A stretch of 54,152 nucleotides of DNA from Pseudohongiella sp. (GCA_030696315.1 JAUYSM010000025.1:1-54152); one strand, 5' to 3'. Numbered from the stretch's first letter, positions 8,379-18,345 are shown. Program-made: numbers and translations. The notes: generated by a model not told the origin, from the sequence alone.

Positions 8379-10124
8379 ATGTTTAGTAAATTTACCATCC
8401 GAACCCGAGTAGGGCTGATAGTGATCGTGAGCCTGCTCGCCATTATAGGGCTCAGTTTGACCCTGCTTCTTCAAGCCCGCGAGCGGTTTATGGACCAATT
8501 GCGAGATGGCAGCGTGAATCAGGTGCAAATGATTCATAAAGCCCTGAGCGGTCTACAAAGCCAAGTGCGTAATGGGCAGTTAACAGATGCGGAGGCCAAG
8601 AGGCAAGGCCGCTTCCTCATTAACAATACGATGGTAAACGAGCGAAATTACCTTTTGCTTTACCACAGACTTGGCCAGATTCTGGCGCATCCATTGCGAG
8701 GCGTAGACAGTGCTTTGGATACGGATGCGCAAGTTCGCAGTGCGATCCAGGCCGCGGCAACAACGCCTGAGCAACGAATGGAGGCAAATGGGTATCGCGA
8801 TCCGACACCTATGATGACCGAAATAATCCATCGATACACGGGCGACAGCTACACGGGCTTTGCAGAATATTTGTATTTTCCGGAACCTATGTTTGGGTAC
8901 CGCTTCCTCACGTACACGGATGATCCAATCGCCCATCCTCAAGCTGAACTCAAGACCGTGTATGCGGAACTATTTGCGCCATGGGATTGGGTTATTATCC
9001 ATGGGCTTTACGTTGATGACGTAAACGCGCAGTTTTTCCAGTGGGCCCGTGATTCTGCTTTGATTATAGTTTTACTACTGATGGCACTCAGTGCCGCGGC
9101 ATATTATCTCTCCAGATCGATTACGTTGCCGCTGACCAAAGCAGAGGCCTATATGCACGATATCGCCAAAGGCTCTGGCGACCTCAGCAGGCGCCTTGAA
9201 GAGCAGGGCACGGATGAACTCTCTAAACTTGGCGCGAGCTTTAATATTTTTGTCAGCAAGCTGGCAGATATTATCAGGCAGGTGCTGGTTACCAATTCCG
9301 AAGTTACCGGGAAATCTGCTCAGTTCTCGCAAATGATTCAGCGTACAGCAGGCAGATCAGCGTCTCAACTGGAAGAAACGGAGTTGCTGGCGTCATCAAC
9401 AACTGAATTGTCCTCCTCCTTGGCTGACGTGGCAGATGGCGCTCAAACCAGCGTTGACGCTGCCAAAGAAGCAAATGGCGCAACCCAAAAAGCCACTGAA
9501 GCTGTTTCGCATACTCGAAACTCGGTAGAAAAACTGTCGGGTTCATTGTCTATGATTCAACAGAAAGTGCACTACATGCGAGACCACAACCAGAAAGTTC
9601 ACTCAGTGCTTGAAGTTATCCAAGGGATTGCGGAGCAGACCAATCTGTTGGCACTGAATGCTGCGATCGAAGCAGCAAGGGCCGGTGATCAAGGGCGTGG
9701 GTTCGCGGTCGTAGCAGACGAGGTACGGAGTCTTGCGCAAAAAACCCAGTCCTCCACTTTGGAAATTAACACGATTATTCAAAACCTTCAGGACAATACA
9801 ACACAAATAGTCAGCGCTATGGACCAAGGGGTTTCGCTATCTCGCGAGTGTGTTGGTTCAGCAAATACAGCGAATGAGCTGCTTGATCTGGTATTGGCGT
9901 CCGTTTCTCTAATTGCAGAGCGTAGCAGGGACATAGCAACGGCAGTGAAACAGCAGTCAGAAGTGACAGAGGGTATCGCAAAGAGCAGTGTAAAAATTGC
10001 TGCGGATGGCCGGCTTAACACTGAAGATTATCTCAAGTGCAAACAGTATCACGCTGAGATAGATCAGCTGCTAAGTTCGCTGGATGGGCTGGTAAATCAG
10101 TTTAAGCTGGGCAGTCGATATTGA
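8379..10124 (+). CDS. Methyl-accepting chemotaxis protein with Cache-type sensor
   Basis: The 581-residue inner-membrane chemoreceptor has a first membrane segment at about 12-31. A periplasmic single-Cache-type region follows at about 35-220, with [15 protein letters not shown] and [10 protein letters not shown] second segment lies at about 226-245, a HAMP domain at about 246-300, and the signalling coiled coil to the end. The CheA/CheW-contact hairpin is at 414-455 ([20 protein letters not shown]). The ligand cannot be told from sequence; small organic acids are common for this sensor class. The start has GAGGG upstream, and a FliA-type promoter lies at 8289-8315. It ends one base before the convergent glycosyltransferase gene. 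Confidence 0.92.
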   Translation: MFSKFTIRTRVGLIVIVSLLAIIGLSLTLLLQARERFMDQLRDGSVNQVQMIHKALSGLQSQVRNGQLTDAEAKRQGRFLINNTMVNERNYLLLYHRLGQILAHPLRGVDSALDTDAQVRSAIQAAATTPEQRMEANGYRDPTPMMTEIIHRYTGDSYTGFAEYLYFPEPMFGYRFLTYTDDPIAHPQAELKTVYAELFAPWDWVIIHGLYVDDVNAQFFQWARDSALIIVLLLMALSAAAYYLSRSITLPLTKAEAYMHDIAKGSGDLSRRLEEQGTDELSKLGASFNIFVSKLADIIRQVLVTNSEVTGKSAQFSQMIQRTAGRSASQLEETELLASSTTELSSSLADVADGAQTSVDAAKEANGATQKATEAVSHTRNSVEKLSGSLSMIQQKVHYMRDHNQKVHSVLEVIQGIAEQTNLLALNAAIEAARAGDQGRGFAVVADEVRSLAQKTQSSTLEINTIIQNLQDNTTQIVSAMDQGVSLSRECVGSANTANELLDLVLASVSLIAERSRDIATAVKQQSEVTEGIAKSSVKIAADGRLNTEDYLKCKQYHAEIDQLLSSLDGLVNQFKLGSRY

Positions 10125-10125
10125 G

Positions 10126-12045
10126 TTATTCGTTATTTATCCTGATTATTCTGGAGCCTGTGCGTTGACGTTCGCCGGCTCCAGTTAACAGCTCCAGACT
10201 CAGTTGGTACTGACCGTTCTTAAATCGATGGGTGTCTATTTCTACAGCAAATCCCAATAAAGGTGCTGCTGGATCAAAATCCACATTTTTTAAAGTGACA
10301 ACATCCTCGCGCGACACCGATCTGACAGTTTCAGCAACCACAATACTATCCAGCAATACACTGACTTTGTTAACCCCAGCGTTGTTGATAGCCCAACCGG
10401 AAATGAGCGTTTTATCTTTAAGTTCCTCATCTTGTCTTGGCGAATCCAACCAAGCCTCTGATGGCATTGGACACTCAGGAAAGACAGCGCGCTCCAAGCC
10501 CTCTGGGCGTAGGCCTTTCGCAACATAAAAACTGAAGATTTTATCGCCTTGGAACAGAAAGAGTTGATCCAAAAGTCCAACTTCTGAAAAATGGCTGCAT
10601 ATATCAGACATGACAAATGACTTTTCAATACTGTCCAAGGTGCTGTCTTCTGTTAAAAAAATGGCGTCCTCGCTCCAGTTCTTGAGTAGCCCATCCGTAT
10701 CAAGTCCCCAGATACGGTACTGCGTTTGGCGACCATCCCGGATTACTTTATTAGTATCTGTCGTGTAGACAGTGTCATTCGCCGTTGCAAAACTGATCTG
10801 CGCAGCGGTGTAGTAGTTGTCGGTGACAATCAACATGTCTTTTGGGAATCCATGTTGCGTCTGTAATGCGTTGAGATGCTCGACAAGCGGAGACCATCCC
10901 GCCATTTTGTTTGATAGTACACCGGGGCCCACCAGATTTTGCAAAGACTGGTTGAAGCCTTGTGACCCAATGCCAACCAGTAATAGCAAAGTCCCTACAA
11001 GTCCCGTCATGGGTACAAGTAAAACCAACTTAACCGGGTTAAATGCCGGCAATTTTTGAGACAACTTCTCCTTTAGAGCTCTCAAGGTGGCAGGTGCAAA
11101 TACAAGCAAGGGCAAGTATCCGGAAATCGGCCAGTGGATCGTTGTTCTTGTTGTGTCACTCCAAGGGGAAAGCACCATGTAAATGCCGAGATTCAACAAG
11201 GCAAATAAGGCAAAAAGTAACGCCCTCTCGCTGCCTTGTCTGGCCTGTCTGATAAGGTTCCATAGCGTGAATAAAAGTGTAGCGTAAAGCAGTGGGGTGA
11301 CCGCGGTTGCCTGAATCAAGGGGTGTAACAGCCCTTCTGCCTGAAATTGCCATGGATGGCGCTCCACCAAATGATAATCCAGCCCTGCCAGCCCGTTTAC
11401 AAAATTGAAACTTAGTGCAGGGAATAGGCCGATTGAGGCAATACCAGCAGAAATCCAGAAACGACTTGTCCGCCAATAGTGCCATTGACGTTTCTCAATA
11501 ATAAAAAATATTAAAGCGGCAAGCAGGTACGGTGCAAATCTGTAGTGAGTACATAAACCAAGGGCAGCAACAACGCCGGCAGCAATCCAATATGGCGTAT
11601 TGCCAAGGCGGGTTGCGCGCTCAATAAATCCAATAAAGAGTAGGCCAAATACCAGCAATGCAGCATCAGGCACTGCAAGCAACCCCATAATGGCAAGCGT
11701 TGGAACGCACAGACTCAAAAATGCCGACATCAAGGCACTTTTGTGTCCATGCAGCGGGAGTGCGACCCAAAAGATCAGCGCGGGTATTGATAAACCACAG
11801 AGCAGAAACAATGAGCGTACAGCCACGGGTGAGTTGCCCATTAACTCGGAGCCAATACCTGCAAACAGAGCTGCCATAAAAGGCAAGTCACTGTAAGCAA
11901 GCGCTGGAAATCTGGATGCTTGCCAGTAGAATATTTCGTCGCTGTACAATTCAAGGCGAAAAGCCAACGCGAGTTTGATCAGAAAGATAACTGTAGCAGT
12001 CGCAAGCGTGACGAAAAACATGGTTTTGTATGGGGGGGAATTCAA
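10126..12045 (-). CDS. GT39/ArnT-like membrane glycosyltransferase
   Basis: The 639-residue protein has about ten membrane segments and the acidic D36-E37 pair in LYSDEIFYW at the start of the first periplasmic loop, the catalytic signature of the GT39/ArnT/PMT group that uses polyprenyl-phosphate sugars. Residues about 390-500 form a soluble periplasmic part. The last 110 residues (LISGWAINNAGVNKVSVLLD and onward) resemble an Ig-like or Big-type beta domain, an uncommon addition. The acceptor could be lipid A, a glycan or a protein. It is a single gene between the chemoreceptor and ppx. Confidence 0.8.
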   Translation of the reverse strand: MNSPPYKTMFFVTLATATVIFLIKLALAFRLELYSDEIFYWQASRFPALAYSDLPFMAALFAGIGSELMGNSPVAVRSLFLLCGLSIPALIFWVALPLHGHKSALMSAFLSLCVPTLAIMGLLAVPDAALLVFGLLFIGFIERATRLGNTPYWIAAGVVAALGLCTHYRFAPYLLAALIFFIIEKRQWHYWRTSRFWISAGIASIGLFPALSFNFVNGLAGLDYHLVERHPWQFQAEGLLHPLIQATAVTPLLYATLLFTLWNLIRQARQGSERALLFALFALLNLGIYMVLSPWSDTTRTTIHWPISGYLPLLVFAPATLRALKEKLSQKLPAFNPVKLVLLVPMTGLVGTLLLLVGIGSQGFNQSLQNLVGPGVLSNKMAGWSPLVEHLNALQTQHGFPKDMLIVTDNYYTAAQISFATANDTVYTTDTNKVIRDGRQTQYRIWGLDTDGLLKNWSEDAIFLTEDSTLDSIEKSFVMSDICSHFSEVGLLDQLFLFQGDKIFSFYVAKGLRPEGLERAVFPECPMPSEAWLDSPRQDEELKDKTLISGWAINNAGVNKVSVLLDSIVVAETVRSVSREDVVTLKNVDFDPAAPLLGFAVEIDTHRFKNGQYQLSLELLTGAGERQRTGSRIIRINNE

Positions 12046-12194
12046 TCGATGCCGCTCACTTTTGTACTTTTACTGTGTTGAAGCATTATAGTCATCAAAA
12101 CCTATCATTAAAATAAAAATGCCGGCGTCAGGGTGGAGCCGCGTATCGATTCCATGCTCTAATCCAGAAAACTTAAAAGGTAAAAATACTACTG

Positions 12195-13151
12195 ATGTAT
12201 GCATGCGTTGACCTTGGATCTAACAGTTTTCACCTTCTCATCGCCCGCTGGCATGATGGCGCACACGAAATAGTTGAACGGTTCAGTGAAAAAGTTCAGC
12301 TAGGGGAAGGACTTTCACAAAATCGCACTATTAACGCTGATGCTTTCCAGCGAGGACTTCTGTGCCTGGAGGCCTTTGCCTTAGCGCTGGAGCGGTATCC
12401 CATCAAGTACTTATGGGTAGTTGGCACCAATGCGCTGCGAGTGGCAGATAATTCACAAGACTTTATTGCTCAAGCCAGAAGCCGGGGCTTCGACATTGAT
12501 GTGGTGACTGGGCTTGAAGAGGCTGCGCTTGTTTACGCTGGCGTGATGTCTGCCATGCCGCAAGATGACCAGGTCAGGCTTGTGATCGATATAGGTGGTG
12601 GCAGCACAGAACTTATTGTGGGTAAAGGCCCTGATCAATTACAGGCGCATAGCTTGCCGATTGGATGCGTGAGCTGGAGAGATCGCTGGTTCAGTACAAA
12701 GCTGGAAAACAAAGACCTGTTGCGGCAGCAATTAACGTTGGCGGCAGATGACGCTGAACAGGTTTTTGCGCAAGTCTCAGAACAATTGGCCCGTACCCCT
12801 TGGGCTGAGGTTTATGCGTCATCCGGCACAGCAAAAATGCTGAGCGCCATTTGCTCTCATAAAAATCCGTCTGCCTCTGGTTCTACACTGGTTGATTTTG
12901 ACGTTTTGGCAAAACTGGAAAGTGACATCCTAGAGACAACACTAAACCCTGGCCGAACACTGCCAGGACTTAAAAACAGTCGTAAAGAGTTGCTGCTGCC
13001 TGGTTGGGCAGTGCTGACCGGTTTTATGAAGGCTCATGAAATTGACAAGCTCCACTTCAGCCCTGCTGCGTTACGAGAGGGGATGCTTCACTACATGATA
13101 AAAGCTCGTGACCTTAACGACTCGCCATTGCATGTGTTGAGAGCGAGTTAA
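12195..13151 (+). CDS. ppx: Ppx/GppA family phosphatase (short form exopolyphosphatase)
   Basis: The enzyme removes terminal phosphate from polyphosphate or pppGpp. It shows the ASKHA-fold phosphate loops DLGSNSFHLL (6-15) and IDIGGGSTEL (131-140), and the Glu pair in TGLEEAALVYAG corresponding to the catalytic base region. At 318 residues it holds only the two catalytic domains and lacks the C-terminal HD-like half of E. coli Ppx (about 510 residues); many bacteria carry this short form. Polyphosphate is the likelier substrate because ppk is adjacent. The last 38 bp overlap the 3' end of ppk on the opposite strand. Confidence 0.9.
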   Translation: MYACVDLGSNSFHLLIARWHDGAHEIVERFSEKVQLGEGLSQNRTINADAFQRGLLCLEAFALALERYPIKYLWVVGTNALRVADNSQDFIAQARSRGFDIDVVTGLEEAALVYAGVMSAMPQDDQVRLVIDIGGGSTELIVGKGPDQLQAHSLPIGCVSWRDRWFSTKLENKDLLRQQLTLAADDAEQVFAQVSEQLARTPWAEVYASSGTAKMLSAICSHKNPSASGSTLVDFDVLAKLESDILETTLNPGRTLPGLKNSRKELLLPGWAVLTGFMKAHEIDKLHFSPAALREGMLHYMIKARDLNDSPLHVLRAS

Positions 13152-15282
13152 GCAGAATCGCTTGTACACCATCGGCGGGGTCGCCAATACAGGGTTCCAG
13201 CTTTTTGTATGCTCCGTCGGCCATCAATTCCCAACTTTGCTGCCTATCCGCCAAATAAAGCTCTAGCTCCTCAAGAATCCGGTTAACCCATTTTTTTCGT
13301 AGAATTGGATAGGCTATTTCAATTCTGCGCTGCAGATTTCTCTCCATCAAATCTGCACTGGAGCAGTACACAGTGAAAGTATTATTGGCAAAATAGAATA
13401 CTCGGGAATGCTCAAGAAACCGGCCAATAATCGAAACCACACGAATGTTTTCAGAAACGCCAGGCACCCCTGGCTTCAAGCAGCAAATTCCGCGCACGAT
13501 CAAATCAATTTTTACACCTGACTGTGATGCGCAATAAAGCTCTCGAATGATTACTGGGTCCGTTAGAGCATTAACCTTGGCGATGATTCTTGCCGGTTTA
13601 CCTTCCAGAGCAAATTGTTTTTCCTGTTGGATCAATTGCACAAGCCCTTTCATGAGCTTGAAAGGTGCATTCAGTATCAAATCGGGTGAGATTTTTTTAC
13701 CCATGCCTGTGATCTGCTGGAAAACTTTGTGGACATCGGAGCACAGAATTTCGTCACATGTCATAAGGCTGTAGTCTGTGTATGACAATGAGTTCTTTCG
13801 GTGGTAATTGCCGGTGCCCAGATGCACGTAGCGCTTGAGTCGACCATTTTCGCGTCGCACGATCAGTAACATTTTGGCATGGGTTTTGTAGCCCATGACG
13901 CCATACACAACAACGGCACCCGCCTCCTGCAGGATGCTTGCAAATTGAATGTTTTCCTCTTCGTCAAACCGTGCTCTGAGTTCAATGACGACCGTTACTT
14001 CCTTGCCGTTTCGTGCAGCTTCAGACAGGGATTCAACAAGCTCGGACGATTCATTCGTGCGATACAAGGTCTGCTTGATAGAAATCACTCCCGGGTCCCT
14101 TGCAGCCTGCCGCACCCAGTCTATTACCGGTATAAACGACTGATAGGGATGTAGTAGTAACTGATCTTCACGATTGACAGCAGTAAAAATGCAACTTCCT
14201 TCTTCAAGTGCTGTGGGAGTCCCGGGCGAGAAGGGCGGAAACCGAAGATCAGGACGGTTAATCATGCTGAACAGCGCCATCAATCGCTGTAAGTTTACAG
14301 GGCCGTCCAATCTGAATAATTCCTCCTCGGTCAGATTGAAGCGTTCAAGCAGGAAATCAGTCAATTCAGCGGGACACCCGGCGCCTACTTCCAGTTTGGC
14401 AGCTGCGCCAAATCTGCGAAGGTGCAATTCGCCTTGCAGTGCACTGGCGACGTCTTCCACCTCTACATTACTCATTTCCAGATCAGAATTGCGAGTGACC
14501 CGGAACTGATGACATTCTTTTACCTTCATTCCCGGGAAGAACTCTTCTACATGTTCATGTATAACTGATGACAAGAAAATAAAATTGTCACCATCTGGCG
14601 TTATGTGGGAGGGTACTTTTATGAGTCGTGGCAGTGCGCGCGGCGCTGGCACAATAGCCAGCCCGCTGTCGCGACCAAAGGCATCCTTGCCTTCCAGTGA
14701 AAGAATGAAATTCAGGCTTTTATTTACGAGCCTGGGAAAAGGGTGAGCAGGGTCCAGTCCTAGTGGGCTGATCACAGGCAATACTTCATTTCGAAAATAC
14801 TCCTGCGTCCAGGACGAAAGTTTTTCATCCCACTCGTGCCGATAAAGGAATTTGATTTTTGTTGCAGCCAGGGCAGGCAACAGCTCTTCGTTCAGTATCC
14901 GATATTGCTCCTGGAGTGCCTGGCGCACAATTTGATGAACTTCACTCATCACTTCTTGCGGATATTTGCCGTCGGGACCAGGCCTTTGTCGCCCGAAGCC
15001 CAGTTGTTTTTTTAAACCGGATACACGAATTTCATAAAACTCATCCAGGTTTGAGCTGAAAATCAGCAAAAACATTAACCTTTCCAACAGCGGGTGTTGC
15101 TTGTTGCGCGCTTGATCAAGTACGCGCAGGTTAAATTGCATGTAACTGAGTTCACGGTTCAGGTAGTAATTACTGTCGTTCAGATCAATGTCTGCCGCAA
15201 TTGCGGGGCATCCAATTGACTCCAGTGGATTCGACAATTCTTGTTCCTGCATGTCCGCAGGATTTGCCTGATTATTACTCAT
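13114..15282 (-). CDS. ppk1: Polyphosphate kinase
   Basis: Ppk1 reversibly makes polyphosphate from ATP. The 722-residue protein has the N-terminal helical domain with LNRELSYMQFNLRVLDQA, the head domain, and two phospholipase-D-like catalytic domains. GYKTHAKMLLIVRR holds the autophosphorylated His region and LEHSRVFYFAN a second conserved His. Length matches the family. The gene is read toward ppx and the two overlap tail to tail, unlike the enterobacterial ppk-ppx operon. It is divergent from phoU, with 144 bp between the starts, so the PhoB box at 15365 might also affect it, although no box in ppk orientation was seen. Confidence 0.96.
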   Translation of the reverse strand: MSNNQANPADMQEQELSNPLESIGCPAIAADIDLNDSNYYLNRELSYMQFNLRVLDQARNKQHPLLERLMFLLIFSSNLDEFYEIRVSGLKKQLGFGRQRPGPDGKYPQEVMSEVHQIVRQALQEQYRILNEELLPALAATKIKFLYRHEWDEKLSSWTQEYFRNEVLPVISPLGLDPAHPFPRLVNKSLNFILSLEGKDAFGRDSGLAIVPAPRALPRLIKVPSHITPDGDNFIFLSSVIHEHVEEFFPGMKVKECHQFRVTRNSDLEMSNVEVEDVASALQGELHLRRFGAAAKLEVGAGCPAELTDFLLERFNLTEEELFRLDGPVNLQRLMALFSMINRPDLRFPPFSPGTPTALEEGSCIFTAVNREDQLLLHPYQSFIPVIDWVRQAARDPGVISIKQTLYRTNESSELVESLSEAARNGKEVTVVIELRARFDEEENIQFASILQEAGAVVVYGVMGYKTHAKMLLIVRRENGRLKRYVHLGTGNYHRKNSLSYTDYSLMTCDEILCSDVHKVFQQITGMGKKISPDLILNAPFKLMKGLVQLIQQEKQFALEGKPARIIAKVNALTDPVIIRELYCASQSGVKIDLIVRGICCLKPGVPGVSENIRVVSIIGRFLEHSRVFYFANNTFTVYCSSADLMERNLQRRIEIAYPILRKKWVNRILEELELYLADRQQSWELMADGAYKKLEPCIGDPADGVQAILLNSLSTHAMASR

Positions 15283-15364
15283 AACAACTACCAGAGATAA
15301 AGAGAACTGTTATTCTAGCTTAGAGCGCAGGCATTGATATATCCCTTACGCAACTGTGGCAAAA

Positions 15365-15398
15365 TTGTCATCTTTCTGTCATAAATCGACTTTATGCT
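15365..15398 (+). promoter_or_regulatory. PhoB box and -10 element of phoU
   Basis: Two 7-bp direct repeats, TTGTCAT (15365-15371) and CTGTCAT (15376-15382), are separated by four bases. This is the 11-bp period of a PhoB box. A -10-like TATGCT follows at 15393-15398 after the ten-base gap typical of PhoB-activated promoters, in which the box replaces the -35 element. phoU begins 28 bp further on. Confidence 0.8.
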
Positions 15399-15426
15399 AG
15401 TGCTACTTTTTGAGGACTCTCCAATT

Positions 15427-16155
15427 ATGAAAACTGATGCAGGTGTTCACAGTCATCACATTTCCCAGCAATTCAATATTGAACTTGAGGAAATAAAAAG
15501 CAGTCTGCTCGAAATGGGTGGGCTGGTTGAAAAGCAGATGAACGATGCAATTGCTGCACTTATCTCTGCCGACAGTGAGCTCGGCAGCGCCGTGCGAGAG
15601 AATGATGTTGCCGTCAATGCAATGGAACTGAGTATCGATGAGGCATGTCATCGTATTCTTGCGCGTCGCCAACCTACGGCCAGCGATCTTCGTCTTGTGT
15701 TGGGGATTATCAAAGCGGTTAATGATCTGGAGCGGATTGGTGATGAAGCTGCCAAAATTGCTCGATTGGCAGTTGAACTTGCCAGTCAAGGCGATTCGTC
15801 TAAAGGGTATATTGAGATTCGACACATCGGTGAGCGTGTGCGTCATATGATAAATATGGCATTGGACGCTTTTGCGCGTTACGACGAAGATGCTGCTCTC
15901 TCAGTTGCAAAAGAAGACGTGAACGTGGATATGGAGTATGCGAGCGCAATGCGTGAAATGATCACATACATGATTGAGGATCCTCGCAGCATTACCCGCG
16001 TTTTGAATGTCATCTGGGCGCTGCGCTCGTTGGAGCGCGCAGGTGATCATGCCAAGAACATTGCTGAACACGTTGTCTATATGGTGATGGGACGTGATGT
16101 CAGACATGCAGGCTTGTCCAGTATGGAAAAGCAGGTGAAGTCAGGTAAAGAATGA
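15427..16155 (+). CDS. phoU: Phosphate signalling protein PhoU
   Basis: PhoU couples the phosphate transporter to PhoR and holds the Pho response down when phosphate is plentiful. From ATG 15427 (GAGGA eleven bases upstream) it is 242 residues, the usual size, of two repeated three-helix bundles. Each holds a PhoU metal-binding motif: ERIGDEAAKIAR in the first half and ERAGDHAKNIAEH in the second. The TTG or ATG positions further upstream would run into the promoter. No pst transporter genes are in the window. The gene ends in a terminator shared with convergent phoR. Confidence 0.95.
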   Translation: MKTDAGVHSHHISQQFNIELEEIKSSLLEMGGLVEKQMNDAIAALISADSELGSAVRENDVAVNAMELSIDEACHRILARRQPTASDLRLVLGIIKAVNDLERIGDEAAKIARLAVELASQGDSSKGYIEIRHIGERVRHMINMALDAFARYDEDAALSVAKEDVNVDMEYASAMREMITYMIEDPRSITRVLNVIWALRSLERAGDHAKNIAEHVVYMVMGRDVRHAGLSSMEKQVKSGKE

Positions 16156-16175
16156 GCCCGATTGGGCTTCTTTTT
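16155..16175 (+). terminator. Intrinsic terminator after phoU
   Basis: AGCCC and GGGCT flank a four-base loop, followed by TCTTTTTC. The hairpin begins at the last base of the phoU stop codon. It sits exactly between the convergent phoU and phoR genes. Confidence 0.7.
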
Positions 16176-17537
16176 CTATCCTTGGGTGCCGGGCGTTGGT
16201 GTGATAGCTGTAAGACCTGACGGCTCCACGATTCGCTCAACGGGTAAAAGGCAGGTAAATTGGCTGCCTTTTCCCGGTTGACTGCTAATTTCCAGCTTTC
16301 CATTGTGCCTGGCCAGCACATGTTTCACGATCGCAAGACCCAGTCCCGTACCCCCAGTGTCTGCTGATCTGCTCTCATCTACACGGTAGAATCGTTCGGT
16401 CAATCTTGGAATGTGGTGTGGGGCTATCCCAGGGCCGTTATCACTGACAGCGATTGAAAGTCCTCTTGTGCTCTTTTCTACCCTTAAAACGATTGAGCCG
16501 TGTGCCTGAGTATATTTGGCAGCGTTTAAAACCAGATTTGAAATCGCACTGTAAAGCTCACTCAGATTGCCATTGACATAAATGTCATCTGCACAATCCA
16601 GGGTGATGATGTGCGCTTTGTCTGCAAAAACCTGCTCTGCGTCTTGTTTGACCTCTCTGAGCAGCGAACAAAGCTGAATTGCACTTTGCTGCTTTGAGCT
16701 TGCTCGAGTTTCCAATTGGGATAAGGTCAACAAATCTCTGATGATGTTCTCCATGCGATGAGACTGCTGTGCCATTTGTTCAATCGGTTTAATCCACCGT
16801 GCCGGCAGATTCTGTTTGTCGTCAAGCATGGTCTCAAGGTAACCGGTAATGACCGTGATCGGTGTGCGCAACTCGTGGGACACATTACCCACAAAATCCT
16901 TTCTCATCATTTCCAGACGATGAAGTTGAGAAATATCTCTAACCAGCATCAGGCGCTCGCCTTCGCCAAAAGTGGTAATTTGAAACTCCAGCATATTGGT
17001 CGGATTAGCAGGAGAGCTTAGCTTGAGAGGTCTGTTAAACTTGGCTTTGTTGAAATAATCAATAAACGCGGGTTCTCTGATCAAGTTAATAACAAGTTGG
17101 TTTTTGTCCTTTGGGGTTTGCAGGCCAATCAGTTGTTCCGCAGCAGGATTCCACCATTCAAGTCCTCCTCGGTTATTGATCATGACAACAGCTAGCTCGA
17201 GGGCGGCAGTCGATTCCTGTGCCTTATCAATGATGCTTTTGAGTTCTAGCAGCGCTTGGCGCTCTCTGCGCTGCAATAAATAAATGCCATCAAATATGTA
17301 TCCCCATATGCCTTTGCTCTCAGGGGGCGGAGAGGGCTCCGAGAAATCTGTATCGCGCAACCAGTTATAAAGTCTGCGCAATTGTCTGAGATGGTAAACC
17401 AGATAACCCAAGGTGCCAGCAAGTACCACCAGTGCGGGCTCGCCAACAAGCCACCCTGCCAGTAGCAATGCAAAAAATGAAATTAGCAATCGCTTGATTG
17501 CATCATGCCAATTTGAGAACAAGCTTTGAACCTTCAA
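16176..17537 (-). CDS. phoR: Phosphate-regulon sensor histidine kinase
   Basis: PhoR phosphorylates PhoB during phosphate starvation. The 453-residue protein has two closely spaced N-terminal membrane segments (about 17-48) with almost no periplasmic loop, as in enterobacterial PhoR. A PAS domain lies at about 110-200, the phospho-accepting H221 in SHELRTPIT, and the ATPase domain with N (NLVLNAAKY), G1 (DNGPGI) and G2 (GGTGLGLAI) boxes. It lies 94 bp downstream of phoB on the same strand and is expected to be co-transcribed. Confidence 0.94.
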   Translation of the reverse strand: MKVQSLFSNWHDAIKRLLISFFALLLAGWLVGEPALVVLAGTLGYLVYHLRQLRRLYNWLRDTDFSEPSPPPESKGIWGYIFDGIYLLQRRERQALLELKSIIDKAQESTAALELAVVMINNRGGLEWWNPAAEQLIGLQTPKDKNQLVINLIREPAFIDYFNKAKFNRPLKLSSPANPTNMLEFQITTFGEGERLMLVRDISQLHRLEMMRKDFVGNVSHELRTPITVITGYLETMLDDKQNLPARWIKPIEQMAQQSHRMENIIRDLLTLSQLETRASSKQQSAIQLCSLLREVKQDAEQVFADKAHIITLDCADDIYVNGNLSELYSAISNLVLNAAKYTQAHGSIVLRVEKSTRGLSIAVSDNGPGIAPHHIPRLTERFYRVDESRSADTGGTGLGLAIVKHVLARHNGKLEISSQPGKGSQFTCLLPVERIVEPSGLTAITPTPGTQG

Positions 17538-17631
17538 ACGTTAACGAGTAGAACAACATTTTGCAGACTATAACGAAAAGGTTTTGCACTCACCAGCGAT
17601 AGTGGGTGCACATAAGTCAGGATTTGTACTG

Positions 17632-18345
17632 TCAGTCGTGCCGAGTGGAAAACCGGTAGCCTGCTCCCCGGACTGTTTGAATCAGAGCAGAGTAGTTGAT
17701 GCCAGTCTTTGATGCAGAGCTCAAGGCCTTGCGCAATCTGCCAATGTGTACATCCACAGTTCGCTCTTCCAGATAGACATTAGCGCCCCACACCTGATCC
17801 TGAATATGGTCTCGTGAATACACTTTTTCTGGATGTGTCATAAAAAAGTTTAACAATCGATATTCGGTAGGTCCCATTTCAACGGCGCGATCTTCAACCA
17901 TGACACGGTGGCTGGCAGGATCCATTTCAAGGTCAAATACCCTGATTGGTTTGTCTTTGAGATTTCCAGTACTGCGGCGCAAAACCGCCTTGATGCGCGC
18001 CACCAATTCTCTTGGAGAGAATGGTTTTGTCACATAATCATCTACACCGACGTCCAGCCCCTGGACTTTGTTGTCCTCACTGGTCTTGGCAGTCAACATG
18101 ATGATAGGTATGTTGGCAGTCAATTCGTCCCGTTTCAGGCGGCGGGCCAGTTCTATCCCGCTGCCGCCCGGAAGCATCCAATCCAGCAAAACCAGATCAG
18201 GGCGTTGGTCAATAATGTTGACATGAGCATCGAGGGCAGTGGAAGCGGTTGAGCTTCTGAATCCCGCAGTATCAAGCGCGATACCGATCATGTCACGAAT
18301 GGCAGCTTCATCATCTACGATTAAAATGTTTGGTTCCGGCGTCAT
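17632..18345 (-). CDS. phoB: Phosphate-regulon response regulator
   Basis: PhoB activates the Pho regulon. The receiver domain covers about 1-122, with acidic residues DDE (11-13), phospho-acceptor D55 in LLDWMLPG and the switch Lys in TKPF. The winged-helix DNA-binding domain covers about 135-235 (RTVDVHIGRLRKAL). The ATG at 18345 is preferred over one 13 codons upstream because AGGA precedes it and it gives the standard 237-residue length. It is preceded by its own PhoB box (18411-18428), indicating autoregulation. Confidence 0.95.
   Translation of the reverse strand: MTPEPNILIVDDEAAIRDMIGIALDTAGFRSSTASTALDAHVNIIDQRPDLVLLDWMLPGGSGIELARRLKRDELTANIPIIMLTAKTSEDNKVQGLDVGVDDYVTKPFSPRELVARIKAVLRRSTGNLKDKPIRVFDLEMDPASHRVMVEDRAVEMGPTEYRLLNFFMTHPEKVYSRDHIQDQVWGANVYLEERTVDVHIGRLRKALSSASKTGINYSALIQTVRGAGYRFSTRHD

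Noticed and set aside
12089-12108. PhoB-box-like pair (TAGTCAT and CTATCAT) upstream of ppx
   Set aside because: The half-sites are 13 bp apart, not 11, and both have mismatches; no -10 element sits at the right distance.
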